DNA of 46,733 nt from Ureibacillus xyleni (GTDB lineage Bacteria; Bacillota; Bacilli; Bacillales_A; Planococcaceae): NCBI RefSeq assembly GCF_900217795.1, contig NZ_OBMQ01000001.1, forward strand, positions 192,181 to 238,913, given 5' to 3'. The notes beneath the pieces were generated by a model that was not told where the DNA came from, did no database searches, and saw nothing but the letters and a program-made list of their open reading frames with translations. Both the position numbers and the translations under genes were made by a program. Of the stretch, positions 32,275-41,352 are shown in pieces (the first letter of the stretch is position 1; each line of letters starts with the position of its first letter).

Positions 32275-33744
32275 TTATTCCTTCTCCGCTCCAGCCACTT
32301 GATAACCCGAAACATCTTCATCTAATAAGAAGGATGTGCCGCGTTTTTTGTGGGCGGAGTTGAAGAAGATGGCTACAAGGGCAATTGTTGCAACGATGCC
32401 ACCAATATATGATGCATTAAGCGGAATACCAAACCCCATTGTTGGTTCGAATAAAATATAGACAATAACCATGTACGTCATAAAGATTGCTGGAATGGTT
32501 GCAATCCAATGATTTTTCCTAGCTAGGAATAAATACATCGCACCAACCCAAAGCGCAATTACTGCGGTTACTTGGTTTGCCCAAGAGAAGTATTGCCATA
32601 AAATTTGGAAATCAATTTTTGTTAACCCATACGAAATGACGAATAATGGAATGGCAATCCATAAACGGCTCAATATTTTTGCTTGGCCAAATTTAAAGTA
32701 TTCTGCAATAATCATACGTGCCGCACGGAAAGCTGTATCTCCAGAAGTAATTGGTAAAACTATAACACCTAAAATTGCAATTGTTCCACCAATGGACCCC
32801 ATCATCAACAATGATACTTCACTTACCACCGCAGCAGGCCCACCAGCTGCCAGTAATTCATTTAATCCACCATAACCATCAAATAGACTCATAGCAGCAG
32901 CAGCCCAGATCATGGCGATAATCCCTTCAGCAATCATCATTCCGTAGAAAATTTTACGGCCTTGTTTTTCATTTTGAGTTGTACGTGAAATGATTGGTGT
33001 TTGCGTTGCATGGAATCCAGATAAAGCCCCACAAGTAATCGTAAAGAATAATAACGGGAAAATCGGTAATTCTTTTGGATGCATGTTTACAAACGTTAAT
33101 TCAGGAATTGGCGCTCCTGTAAAAATTAATCCTAATCCAATACCGACAGCAGAAATTACTAACACTGCACCGAAATATGGATAAAGTCGACCGATAATCT
33201 TATCAACTGGTAAAAGTGTTGCCAGTATATAATAGAAGAAAATCACACCAACAATAATAGCTAAAGTAGTCGCGTCACCTTTTAATAAATTATTAATTAA
33301 CATTGCAGGTGAAGATACGAAAACAGTTCCAACTAATAACAATAATAAAAGTGCAAAAACATTCACTACATGCTTCATGAATTTCCCTAAAAATTTAGAA
33401 ACTAGTTCCGGTACATGAGCTCCTTTGTTCCGGATTGAAATCATTCCAGTTAAATAATCATGCACAGCTCCAGCGAAAATACATCCAACAACAATCCAGA
33501 TAAACGCAACAGGACCATAAAGTGCCCCAGCAATCGGACCGAATACAGGACCAGTTCCGGCAATATTTAATAATTGAATAAGTGAATTTTTTGGAGTGGA
33601 CATGGGTACATAGTCAACACCATCTGCATTCACATAAGCAGGTGTTGGTCGATCAGGCTTTTCCCCAAACACTTTTTCAACATACTTGCCGTAAGTAAAA
33701 TAACCAACGATTAAAATAACGATACATACTAGAAAGGTAACCAT
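32275..33744 (-). CDS. CstA family carbon-starvation transporter
   Basis: 489 residues and about 13 membrane helices. CstA family hallmarks are seen: an early Tyr-Gly-Lys-Tyr segment, VDYVPMSTPKNSLIQLLNIAGTGPVFGPIAGALYGPVAF, GAVHDYLTGMISIRNKG, and GALSGFHATQTPIISRTTQNE. Family members import peptides or pyruvate (Escherichia coli CstA, BtsT). This is the shorter Gram-positive form. The ATG at 33744 follows GGAGG. It shares no operon with its neighbours and ends at the bidirectional terminator. Typically induced on carbon limitation; nothing in the upstream sequence confirms this here. Confidence 0.9.
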   Translation of the reverse strand: MVTFLVCIVILIVGYFTYGKYVEKVFGEKPDRPTPAYVNADGVDYVPMSTPKNSLIQLLNIAGTGPVFGPIAGALYGPVAFIWIVVGCIFAGAVHDYLTGMISIRNKGAHVPELVSKFLGKFMKHVVNVFALLLLLLVGTVFVSSPAMLINNLLKGDATTLAIIVGVIFFYYILATLLPVDKIIGRLYPYFGAVLVISAVGIGLGLIFTGAPIPELTFVNMHPKELPIFPLLFFTITCGALSGFHATQTPIISRTTQNEKQGRKIFYGMMIAEGIIAMIWAAAAMSLFDGYGGLNELLAAGGPAAVVSEVSLLMMGSIGGTIAILGVIVLPITSGDTAFRAARMIIAEYFKFGQAKILSRLWIAIPLFVISYGLTKIDFQILWQYFSWANQVTAVIALWVGAMYLFLARKNHWIATIPAIFMTYMVIVYILFEPTMGFGIPLNASYIGGIVATIALVAIFFNSAHKKRGTSFLLDEDVSGYQVAGAEKE

Positions 33745-33929
33745 TCTATTAGCCTCCGTTTCTTTTGAATTTTCACAATAATTACTATTACAATGATGTT
33801 AACACACCATGTTATATAACAGCAATATCTTTTATATAACAGTTGAGTAACCTTTTTTTTAAGTTTTCTAAATACTATGGAACTTTTTTGTATAATAGAA
33901 GTAAATATTTAAGGGAGTTGTCCGACTAT

Positions 33930-34898
33930 ATGCCATTGCAAATTATCAGAAATGATATTACGAAAATGAAAGTAGATGCCATTGTGAATGCAGCTAATTC
34001 TTCATTGCAAATGGGTGGAGGAGTATGTGGTGCAATATTTCGTGCAGCAGGGGCAAAGGAGTTACAAGTAGCTTGTGAAAAAATCGGCCAATGTGCAGTT
34101 GGCCATGCAGTGATGACGGATGCATTTCAATTACAAGCTAAATATATTATTCATACAGTTGGACCAATCTGGCGTGGTGGTAACCAAAAGGAAGCAGATT
34201 ATCTTGCATCCTGTTACAAAATTTCGCTGCATTTGGCAAAAGAAAATAAATGCTCCTCTATTGCGTTTCCATTAATTTCTGCTGGTATCTATGGGTATCC
34301 AAAACGAGAGGCATTACAAATTGCCATTTCTACGATCACTGAATTTTTAACGAAAAATGAAATGGACGTTACAATCGTTGTATTCGATAAAGAAGCCGTA
34401 CAAATCAGTGACAAGCTTTTTCAATCAATTCACCAATACATTGATGATCATTATATAGAAGAAACAATTGTAGTACGTGAACAAATTGAAAGTGAATTCC
34501 ACCAAGTTTACGCGGAAATGCCGAAATATCAATCATTAGAAGAAATATTATACGAACTGGATGAATCATTCTCGGAGCGATTACTCAGATTGATTGATGA
34601 AAAAGGGAAAAGTGATGTAGAAACGTATAAGAAGGCAAATATTGATCGACGTCTATTTTCAAAAATACGCAACAACCCAGACTATGCGCCTATGAAGAAG
34701 ACCGTCATTGCATTTGCCATTGCACTAGAATTGAATTTAGACGAAACAATGGATCTGCTATCAACAGCAGGGTTCACATTATCGAATAGTAGTAGGTTTG
34801 ATCTGATTATCCGCTATTTTATAGAAAATCAAAATTACAATATTTTTGAAATCAACGAAGTATTATTTGCGTTTGATCAACTTCTGTTGGGAGCATAA
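33930..34898 (+). CDS. Macro domain protein with a C-terminal helical domain
   Basis: 322 residues from ATG 33930 (MPLQIIRNDITKMKVDAIVNAANSS). A longer frame from 33843 would translate through a -10-like TATAAT at 33891 and is rejected. The macro domain (about 1-165) keeps the ADP-ribose pocket: VNAANSSLQMGGGVCGAIF and PLISAGIYGYP. Macro domains bind or remove ADP-ribose and related nucleotides. The C-terminal ~120 residues (ESFSERLLRLIDEKGKSDVETYKKANIDRRLFSKIR...) form a helical, HTH-like domain found in other Firmicutes next to macro and vWA proteins; its function is unknown. A vWA gene follows 81 bases downstream, so the two are likely functionally linked, perhaps in stress signalling. Confidence 0.9.
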   Translation: MPLQIIRNDITKMKVDAIVNAANSSLQMGGGVCGAIFRAAGAKELQVACEKIGQCAVGHAVMTDAFQLQAKYIIHTVGPIWRGGNQKEADYLASCYKISLHLAKENKCSSIAFPLISAGIYGYPKREALQIAISTITEFLTKNEMDVTIVVFDKEAVQISDKLFQSIHQYIDDHYIEETIVVREQIESEFHQVYAEMPKYQSLEEILYELDESFSERLLRLIDEKGKSDVETYKKANIDRRLFSKIRNNPDYAPMKKTVIAFAIALELNLDETMDLLSTAGFTLSNSSRFDLIIRYFIENQNYNIFEINEVLFAFDQLLLGA

Positions 34899-34979
34899 AA
34901 AATGTCGCTTCCTATGCGACCTATTCTGAATCTGAAATTGATATCCTTCATTTATAGAAATTGAATGGAGGAATTATAT

Positions 34980-35600
34980 ATGAAAGAAAAATGTACAGAG
35001 CTTGTGTTTATCTTAGACCGAAGTGGATCGATGGCAGGGCTTGAGGCAGATACAATCGGTGGATATAATTCAATGCTTAAAAAGCAAAAAGAAGCTGAAG
35101 GTGAGGCATTTGTTACAACGGTTTTATTTAACCATGATTACGAAACGTTGCATAATCGATTGGATGTAAATAGTGTAGCGCCATTAACGGGAAAAGATTA
35201 TGAAGTTGGAGGAACAACTGCTTTATTAGATGCTATTGGTACAACCATCCATAAGATAAAGGGGCAAAGTTCAGAACAAGTACTTTTTGTAATAACGACT
35301 GATGGTATGGAAAATTCAAGCTGTGAATTTAACTATCAGGAAATTAAGAAATTAATTGAGCAACAAAAAGAACTAGGATGGCAATTTATTTTCCTAGGTG
35401 CCAATATCGATGCAATTGGTACAGCTTCAGACTTAGGTATTGATAGTGATTACGCCGTTGAGTATCATGCAGATGAAATCGGGATGCAAGTAAACTTTTC
35501 GGTTGTAACGGAAACTGTATTGAAATACCGTAAAGAGGGCAAGATTGAAAGCTCATGGAAAGAAGAAATTGAGGAAGACTATAAAAGTAGAAAATTGTAG
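34980..35600 (+). CDS. Cytoplasmic von Willebrand A (vWA) domain protein
   Basis: 206 residues from the ATG at 34980, which has GGAGGA 7 bases upstream; the in-frame ATG at 34965 overlaps that site. A single vWA domain fills the protein, with an intact metal-ion-dependent adhesion site: DRSGS (residues 13-17), Thr in GGTTALLDAI and Asp in TTDGMENSS. There is no signal peptide. Such proteins assemble multiprotein complexes and often sit with macro, TerD-type or HTH-like proteins. It probably works with the macro protein encoded just upstream. Confidence 0.9.
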   Translation: MKEKCTELVFILDRSGSMAGLEADTIGGYNSMLKKQKEAEGEAFVTTVLFNHDYETLHNRLDVNSVAPLTGKDYEVGGTTALLDAIGTTIHKIKGQSSEQVLFVITTDGMENSSCEFNYQEIKKLIEQQKELGWQFIFLGANIDAIGTASDLGIDSDYAVEYHADEIGMQVNFSVVTETVLKYRKEGKIESSWKEEIEEDYKSRKL

Positions 35601-35624
35601 TGAATTTTCAGAATTGTTTGTGTA

Positions 35625-35662
35625 CCCGGTACGCAGTAAAAAAAGCGTACCGGGCCTTTTTT
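35625..35662 (+). terminator. Terminator after the vWA gene (GTACCGGG-type hairpin)
   Basis: CCCGGTACGC (35625-35634) pairs with GCGTACCGGG (35645-35654), followed by CC and T6. The stem is the same core as the compound palindrome at 5235-5299. It overlaps the end of the convergent gene at 35661. Confidence 0.85.
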
Positions 35663-36149
35663 ATGCTAAAAACGGTTTTTTCATCATTATGAGTCCATAA
35701 ATCATAAAGAAAATACCACCTGTTATAAATGTAAGAACGACAAAAAGAATGGCTTTCCCTGAATCACCAGTCCATCGATATAAGAGACGATACATGTAAT
35801 AAATAGCAATGATCATCATTGCAATAGAAGCTAGGAAGCCGATTATTGGAATGATGGACAGAATCGCGAGTACGAAATAGATAATAGTAAACTTAATTGC
35901 ATCTTTTTTAATTTCTTCTATTGATGTTTTAGTGGAACCTAATGCAAATAATACATAAACATTTAATAGTGGAATCCACGACCAAAAGGCAATGTCTTCT
36001 AATCCGTTTGTTTTAGCAGTTTTATAATAAATAATTGCAGTAAGGACATAAGCTAAAATGGCAAAGAGTATGATAAATATTCCGAATGTAACAAGTAGCC
36101 CTCCAAGAAACAAATCTAACTCTGCTGGATAACTTTCGTAAGATGACAT
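35661..36149 (-). CDS. Small four-helix membrane protein of unknown function
   Basis: 162 residues with about four membrane helices (LLVTFGIFIILFAILAYVL, AFWSWIPLLNVYVLFALG, FTIIYFVLAILSIIPIIGF, ILFVVLTFITGGIFFMIYG). I do not recognise the family. A GGGAGG site precedes the ATG. The stop codon lies inside the T run of the vWA terminator. Confidence 0.8.
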   Translation of the reverse strand: MSSYESYPAELDLFLGGLLVTFGIFIILFAILAYVLTAIIYYKTAKTNGLEDIAFWSWIPLLNVYVLFALGSTKTSIEEIKKDAIKFTIIYFVLAILSIIPIIGFLASIAMMIIAIYYMYRLLYRWTGDSGKAILFVVLTFITGGIFFMIYGLIMMKKPFLA

Positions 36150-36361
36150 TTTTTCAACACCTCCCTGTTAATTTTCACCCGAAGATGAATTTCGATAGTA
36201 GTATATGTTTTAAGAAACTGATTTATATGTTTTCGATGTCTTTAATTTTTCATGTTAAGTTTTAAAAGTAAAAAGTCCGAATACTGAGTTAAATTTGTGT
36301 AATGTTGCCAAAAAAATACAATATTTTCTGTTTTTTTACGAAATAGTACAAAATCAAATCA

Positions 36362-36390
36362 TTGTTCTTTTATTAAAGAAGTGATAGACT
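36362..36390 (+). promoter_or_regulatory. Candidate promoter for a small transcript
   Basis: TTGTTC (36362-36367), a 17-base spacer and TAGACT (36385-36390). It would start a transcript at about 36397 that ends at the strong terminator at 36462-36506. No gene lies between. Confidence 0.4.
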
Positions 36391-36396
36391 AAATTT

Positions 36397-36506
36397 GTAA
36401 AAGAATTTTTCCTCTTTAGCTATATTTTTACAGTAGTGCAAGAAAAATAGGTTGGTAGCCCAATAACAAGAGCACAAGTGATCTCACTTGTGCTCTTGTT
36501 ATTTTT
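36397..36506 (+). ncRNA. Candidate ~110-nt non-coding transcript upstream of the S-layer gene
   Basis: The region between a promoter-like site (36362-36390) and a strong terminator has no credible reading frame. It contains GTAGTGCAAGAA and GTTGGTAGCCC (36451-36461). The reverse complement of the latter, GGGCTACCAAC, lies at 44521 in another gene-free, terminator-ended segment. I do not recognise a known RNA family. It could be a small RNA, or a leader whose downstream gene is reached by readthrough. The S-layer promoter lies ~200 bases beyond. Confidence 0.35.
36462..36506 (+). terminator. Stand-alone strong terminator
   Basis: A perfect 20-bp inverted repeat (36462-36481 with 36484-36503) beginning AATAACAAGAGCACAAG, followed by TTTTT. 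It is in the middle of a 664-base gene-free region, more than 300 bases from any plus-strand gene end. The rest of that region is AT-rich, with the S-layer promoter near its end. Confidence 0.85.
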
Positions 36507-36709
36507 GTTTCTTAAATCCTATTAATATATCAGAAATATAACAAAACTAATCGGATTAATAATTTTTTGATACAATGGTGTAAAGAATGTAAAAGTTATT
36601 CCGATATATTGAATGTAGTGGTAATAAAGTTGAAAATATAATAGAAATATGGATTATTTAGCATAATAAACCAATATACTAGCTAAAAATACCATTCTAT
36701 TATTTTCCT

Positions 36710-36739
36710 TTGACAACCAACATATGTTACTACTATAAT
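36710..36739 (+). promoter_or_regulatory. Strong sigma-A promoter of the S-layer gene
   Basis: Consensus TTGACA (36710-36715), an 18-base spacer and consensus TATAAT (36734-36739). This gives a 5' leader of about 68 bases. The match fits very high expression. Confidence 0.75.
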
Positions 36740-36746
36740 AAAAATA

Positions 36747-36767
36747 GTTATTGTACTTAACAATAAC
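36747..36767 (+). promoter_or_regulatory. 5'-terminal hairpin in the S-layer mRNA leader
   Basis: GTTATTG (36747-36753) pairs with CAATAAC (36761-36767). It would lie at the extreme 5' end of the transcript. Such stem-loops stabilise long-lived mRNAs in Bacillus. The ribosome-binding site AGGAGG is followed by AACCTCTCT, which could partly pair with it. Confidence 0.5.
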
Positions 36768-36813
36768 ATTTATGAGAATATTAACTATTTGATATATTAG
36801 GAGGAACCTCTCT

Positions 36814-39800
36814 ATGGCTCAATATAAAAAATTCGTAGCAACTGCTGCTACAGCTACATTAGTAGCATCTGCAATCGTACCTGTAGCTTCTGCTGCAGCA
36901 TCATTCTCTGATGTACCAGCAACAAGCTCGCACGCTGAAGCAATCGACGCTTTAGTTGCAGATGGTATTATTAATGGTTACCCAGGTGGCTTATTTAAAC
37001 CAGGTAACGATTTAAGCCGTGGTAATGTTGTTAAATTACTAGGTAAATGGGTAGAAAAACAAGGTTACTCAATTCCAGCTGACTGGGACATAAACCAACG
37101 CTTTGATGACCTACCTGTTACTGCTGAAGCAGAACTAGTAAAATATGCTGCATTAGTTAAAGATGCTGGCGTATTCAAAGGTGTAAACAACAAATTAAAT
37201 TCTTCTGATAAAATTTCTCGTGAAAACATGGCACTTACATTAGACCGTGCTTACAAAGCGGTATATGGTAAATCATTAGTGGAATTAGCGGAAGGAACTG
37301 AAGATTTAGCAGTTGCTGACTTAGCATCAGCTAAAGCAGAATCACGCGATGCTATCCAAGCATTACGTAACTTAGGAATTACAACTCAAACTAACTTTGA
37401 TCCAAAATCTAACGTTACTCGCGGTCAATTCGCTTCATTCTTATACCGTACAATTCAAGCTGAAACTACTCCAGCTCCAGAATTAACTGTAGACGAATTA
37501 GGTGTTAAAGATGCTTCTACGTTATTAGTTACTTTATCTAACGGAACTGCTCACGAAGTAACTTTAGAAAACGCACTAGTTGCTAACACAGACACTGAAG
37601 TAACTTTCCAAATTAACGGTGTTGAATATAAAGAAACAGTTAAATACGTTGTTACTGTTAAAGAAGCGAAAGTTGTAGACGCAACTACATTAAACGTAAC
37701 TTTATCTAACGATGTGAAAAAAGAAATTAAACTTGAAAAAGCATTAGAAGCTAACAAAGCAACTGATGTAAAATTCGTTATTGACGGAGCAGAGTACACA
37801 GCAAAAGTTACATATGTTGTACTAAACAAAGTAAGCACAATCAATGCTATTACAGACACAACTGTAACAGTAACTTTAGCAGAGACTCCAGCTAAAGAAT
37901 TAACAGCTGATCAATTCACTGTACAAGCAAACGGTGAAGCTGTAGTTGTATCTGAAGCTGCTAAAGTAGCATCTGACTTAACAGGTAAAACATACAAATT
38001 AATAATCGCTTCTTTAGTTGGTAAAGAAGGTAAATTAACAGTTAACACTGCTGAAAAAGAATTTGACTTCAAAGCTCCAGAGTTAACTAAAGTGGATGTT
38101 CAAGGTAACAAAACTGTTGTTTTAACATTTAATGAAAAATTAAGTGAAGCATCTGTAGCAAATATTAAAATTTATAAAGGTGCATCAGAAGTTCAAAAAG
38201 CTACTACTGCAGGTACAGTATTAAGCGGTGATGGCAAAACTGTAACTATTAATTTAAAAGCAGATTCAGATGCAAACAAATTAACAGTTGCTGACTATAA
38301 AGTTGTATTAGGTACATCAGGAAATGAAGTGAAAGACTTAGCAAACAATGCAATCTATGCTGGAACTGAAATTTCATTCCGTCCAACACAAGCTCAATTA
38401 CAAGCAGTAAAAGCTCCACAAGCAGTAAAAGCTTCTTACGATAACGCTCGTGGAAAATTAGTTGTTACATTAGATACTGCAGCTAGCTATGATGTTACAA
38501 AATTAGCAATTAATAATGTTGCTTTAACAACTGCTGACAATATAACACCGGTAGGTAATGAACTACAAATTACTTTAGGTGAAAATTCTAAAAAAGCGGT
38601 TAATGCATTAACTGGTGCTTTAACTCTAAATGTTGCAAAAGATGCATTAGTAGTAGGAGAAGTAGGTTCAGCTGCACATAGTGTGAAAGTGGATACTATC
38701 ACACCTGCAAAATTAGTTTCTACAACTTATAACGAAGAATTAAATATCTTAACATTAAACTTTGACCAAGCTGTTAAATCACCAAACCTAGCTGGAATTT
38801 CATTTGGTACTTCTGATTCAGTGAAAACTGTTTTAACAGGTGCAACTGATAAAGAAGCAACAGTTACAGAAAAAGCAACTTGGAATTTCGAATTAAGCGC
38901 TGGTGCAATCACAGCAATTGAAAGCACTTATTCAGATAAAACTGCAATTAAAGTACTTCTTGCAGATCAAGCTGTAACAAATGTTTCTGATGCTACTATT
39001 AAAAGTGCACAAGTATTATACAAAGACGCAGTAACTGTAAAATACGTTAAAGATGAAGCTAAGCCAACATTATCTTCAGTTTCATTCAGTAGTGTAGAAT
39101 CTGCAATTAAATTTAAATTTAATGAAGCATTATCTTCACAATCAGGAGATATTATTGTTGATACTGCTGAAACTGCAACTGCAAATCGTGTAGTTATTAA
39201 CTCTGCTAGTCTATCACAGGACGGAACAGATAAAACTTTATACACTGTAGCTGCTAACGGTGCAACAAAAACTGCTCTGAAAAATCTTTACAATTCAGGT
39301 AAGGAAATTAAAGTTTGGTTTGCGAAAGATGTATTTACTGATACAAACAGCCTAAAAAATGATGCTTTAACATTTGCTACTGGATTAAAATTCAACTATG
39401 CTGACTACGATCGTCCTGTATTAGAAGTAGCATATGATACTGATTCAACTCTAGGCGCTGATTCAAAAGTTAAAGTGATTGACAATACTCATATTGAAGT
39501 TAAATTCAATGAAGTAGTAACAAAAGAAACTGCTGAAAATGTTTCAAACTATGTAATCCAAGGTCCAAGTGCAAAATTACAAGTTGTTTCAGCTAAATTA
39601 CAAGTGGATAGTCAAACGGTATTACTTACAACTGCACCTTCTGTAAATAATGTTACTTATGATGTAACTGTTTCAGGTGTGAAAGATACTGCAGGTAACG
39701 CAATGAGTAATACTGAATTCAGTTATACAGGTACATCTGCTGTAGTGGATACTAAAGTTGAAGTTGCGAGTGTGACAGCTTTTGCTCCTAAGGCTTCAAA

Positions 39801-41124
39801 TGATGATACTTTAGCTGTTGAATTCAACCTAGATGGTAATGCAGGTCTTGCTGCTTCCGCTAAAGAATTAGCGAACTACCGTGTACTAGAAGCGGCTGCA
39901 GATACACCAGCTGCTTGGGAAGCTGCTAAAGAAGTATCACTATCTGGTGCAGAGATTACAGTAAGCGGTAATGTAGCAACTATTAAACTTGCAAACAACC
40001 TATCACATGGAAAAGTATACAAAGTAATTGTTTCAAATGTAACTGATACTTTAGGGAATGCTTTCGATATGGATAAAAATACAAAAGTTTCTACAGCTCT
40101 AAACGCTGAGGCAACTGCATTAACAAAAATCGCTCAATCAAATACAAAAGAAATGGTATTGTCATTTGATGGTGCATTAGATCCAACTGAAGCAGCAAAA
40201 ACAACAAACTATATAATCGATGGTAAAACAGTACAAGCTGCTGTATATAACTACGATGCAACTAAGAAAACATCGACAGTTACATTAACTCTTAATGAAG
40301 CACCAACACAAGCAACTACAACGTCAGTAACACTTAAAAACTTATCTGGTAAAGCTGTAACAGGTACTCCAAGTCCTGTATTCACTGATTCTGTAGCTCC
40401 ACAAGTGAAATCTGCAGAAGCGAAAATTGTTGCTGGTGTCGAAAACGATGAGTTAGTTATTACATTTGATAGTAATGATGTATCTAAATCTGCATTCGAT
40501 GCTGGAGTAGGGACTGTAACATTAAAAGATTCAAAAGGTAATTCTTACTTATTAGCTGGTAATACTACAAAATATGCAACAAATTCGTTTGATAATCAAA
40601 CTGCTGCTGATAAAGTTGACAGCATTAAATTTACATTTGCAAGTGAAGGTGATGATGCTGTTAACTTACTAGCTAGCGAAACTTACACTGTTGAAGTTAA
40701 AGGATTCGTTGATGCATCAGGTAATGAATTAGTAACAACTACTTCAAATGTTACATTTGCAAATGATTCAGATAAAGTTGCACCGAAAGCAGCTTCTGAA
40801 ACTCCATTTGTTGTTACATCTAATACTGCTTTAACATTAACGTTCGATGAAGTAGTAAACGAAGCAACTTCGAAGGTTCGTGGAAATTACGTAGTTGAAT
40901 ATTCAGCTAAAGGTGACTTCACAGATGCAGTGACTTTACAACCAACATATTTAACAACAACTACTGACACAGTAGTATTTAACTTCTCTTCAGCATTAAC
41001 ACTAACTGAAGGTAGTAAAGTAAAAGTTAAGTTCGTAAATGTTGAAGACCTTGCTGGTAATAAACAAACTGAAGAACAAACTGTTGAAAGCGCTGCATAT
41101 GTACCTTCAATCGTTACTCCATAA
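36814..41124 (+). CDS. S-layer protein with three SLH domains and multiple SbsA-type Ig-like domains
   Basis: 1436 residues. Signal peptide about 1-30 (TLVASAIVPVASAAA). Three SLH domains follow (to about residue 218; AIDALVADGIINGYPGGLFKPGNDLSRG, TRGQFASFLYRTI). Two copies of a ~55-residue module come next (VDATTLNVTLSN...EYTAKVTYVV), then many Big_5 Ig-like units to the C-terminus (KTVVLTFNEKLSEASVANIKIY, TALTLTFDEVVNEATSK). Size, order and the strict use of a few codons (TTA, GCT, AAA, GTA) match major S-layer proteins of Lysinibacillus, Sporosarcina and related genera (SbpA/SlpA type). The SLH domains bind pyruvylated secondary wall polymer; the Ig-like array forms the crystalline lattice. 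Strong promoter, leader hairpin and terminator are all visible. Likely the most abundant protein of the cell. Confidence 0.94.
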   Translation: MAQYKKFVATAATATLVASAIVPVASAAASFSDVPATSSHAEAIDALVADGIINGYPGGLFKPGNDLSRGNVVKLLGKWVEKQGYSIPADWDINQRFDDLPVTAEAELVKYAALVKDAGVFKGVNNKLNSSDKISRENMALTLDRAYKAVYGKSLVELAEGTEDLAVADLASAKAESRDAIQALRNLGITTQTNFDPKSNVTRGQFASFLYRTIQAETTPAPELTVDELGVKDASTLLVTLSNGTAHEVTLENALVANTDTEVTFQINGVEYKETVKYVVTVKEAKVVDATTLNVTLSNDVKKEIKLEKALEANKATDVKFVIDGAEYTAKVTYVVLNKVSTINAITDTTVTVTLAETPAKELTADQFTVQANGEAVVVSEAAKVASDLTGKTYKLIIASLVGKEGKLTVNTAEKEFDFKAPELTKVDVQGNKTVVLTFNEKLSEASVANIKIYKGASEVQKATTAGTVLSGDGKTVTINLKADSDANKLTVADYKVVLGTSGNEVKDLANNAIYAGTEISFRPTQAQLQAVKAPQAVKASYDNARGKLVVTLDTAASYDVTKLAINNVALTTADNITPVGNELQITLGENSKKAVNALTGALTLNVAKDALVVGEVGSAAHSVKVDTITPAKLVSTTYNEELNILTLNFDQAVKSPNLAGISFGTSDSVKTVLTGATDKEATVTEKATWNFELSAGAITAIESTYSDKTAIKVLLADQAVTNVSDATIKSAQVLYKDAVTVKYVKDEAKPTLSSVSFSSVESAIKFKFNEALSSQSGDIIVDTAETATANRVVINSASLSQDGTDKTLYTVAANGATKTALKNLYNSGKEIKVWFAKDVFTDTNSLKNDALTFATGLKFNYADYDRPVLEVAYDTDSTLGADSKVKVIDNTHIEVKFNEVVTKETAENVSNYVIQGPSAKLQVVSAKLQVDSQTVLLTTAPSVNNVTYDVTVSGVKDTAGNAMSNTEFSYTGTSAVVDTKVEVASVTAFAPKASNDDTLAVEFNLDGNAGLAASAKELANYRVLEAAADTPAAWEAAKEVSLSGAEITVSGNVATIKLANNLSHGKVYKVIVSNVTDTLGNAFDMDKNTKVSTALNAEATALTKIAQSNTKEMVLSFDGALDPTEAAKTTNYIIDGKTVQAAVYNYDATKKTSTVTLTLNEAPTQATTTSVTLKNLSGKAVTGTPSPVFTDSVAPQVKSAEAKIVAGVENDELVITFDSNDVSKSAFDAGVGTVTLKDSKGNSYLLAGNTTKYATNSFDNQTAADKVDSIKFTFASEGDDAVNLLASETYTVEVKGFVDASGNELVTTTSNVTFANDSDKVAPKAASETPFVVTSNTALTLTFDEVVNEATSKVRGNYVVEYSAKGDFTDAVTLQPTYLTTTTDTVVFNFSSALTLTEGSKVKVKFVNVEDLAGNKQTEEQTVESAAYVPSIVTP

Positions 41125-41181
41125 TAATTATAAAATAACTATGGATTGTTAATTATTTCAGAATAAAATGATTTAATTTTT

Positions 41182-41220
41182 ACCTCGCAATCATTATTTT
41201 TATGATTGTGAGGTTTCTTT
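41182..41220 (+). terminator. Terminator of the S-layer gene
   Basis: ACCTCGCAATCAT (41182-41194) pairs with ATGATTGTGAGGT (41202-41214), followed by a short T-rich tail. Confidence 0.85.
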
Positions 41221-41261
41221 ATATCTAACAAAAAATATTAAAAATACGAGATTTTGTTTAT

Positions 41262-41290
41262 TTGACAACAAAATTTTATTATAATAATGA
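41262..41290 (+). promoter_or_regulatory. Candidate promoter of the SLH-only gene
   Basis: Consensus TTGACA (41262-41267), a 17-base spacer and TAATGA (41285-41290). Overlapping TATAAT-like sequences lie a few bases upstream at poorer spacing. Confidence 0.5.
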
Positions 41291-41352
41291 TTGGGATTAG
41301 ATTAGCTTAATAATACTAACTATTAAATTTTTAAGAAGAAAGGAGAGTTATT

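Noticed and set aside
36397..36506. Cyclic di-GMP (GEMM) riboswitch upstream of the S-layer gene, suggested by GTTGGTAGCCC
   Set aside because: The conserved 5' half of the aptamer (GCACAGGGCAAACC and tetraloop region) is absent.
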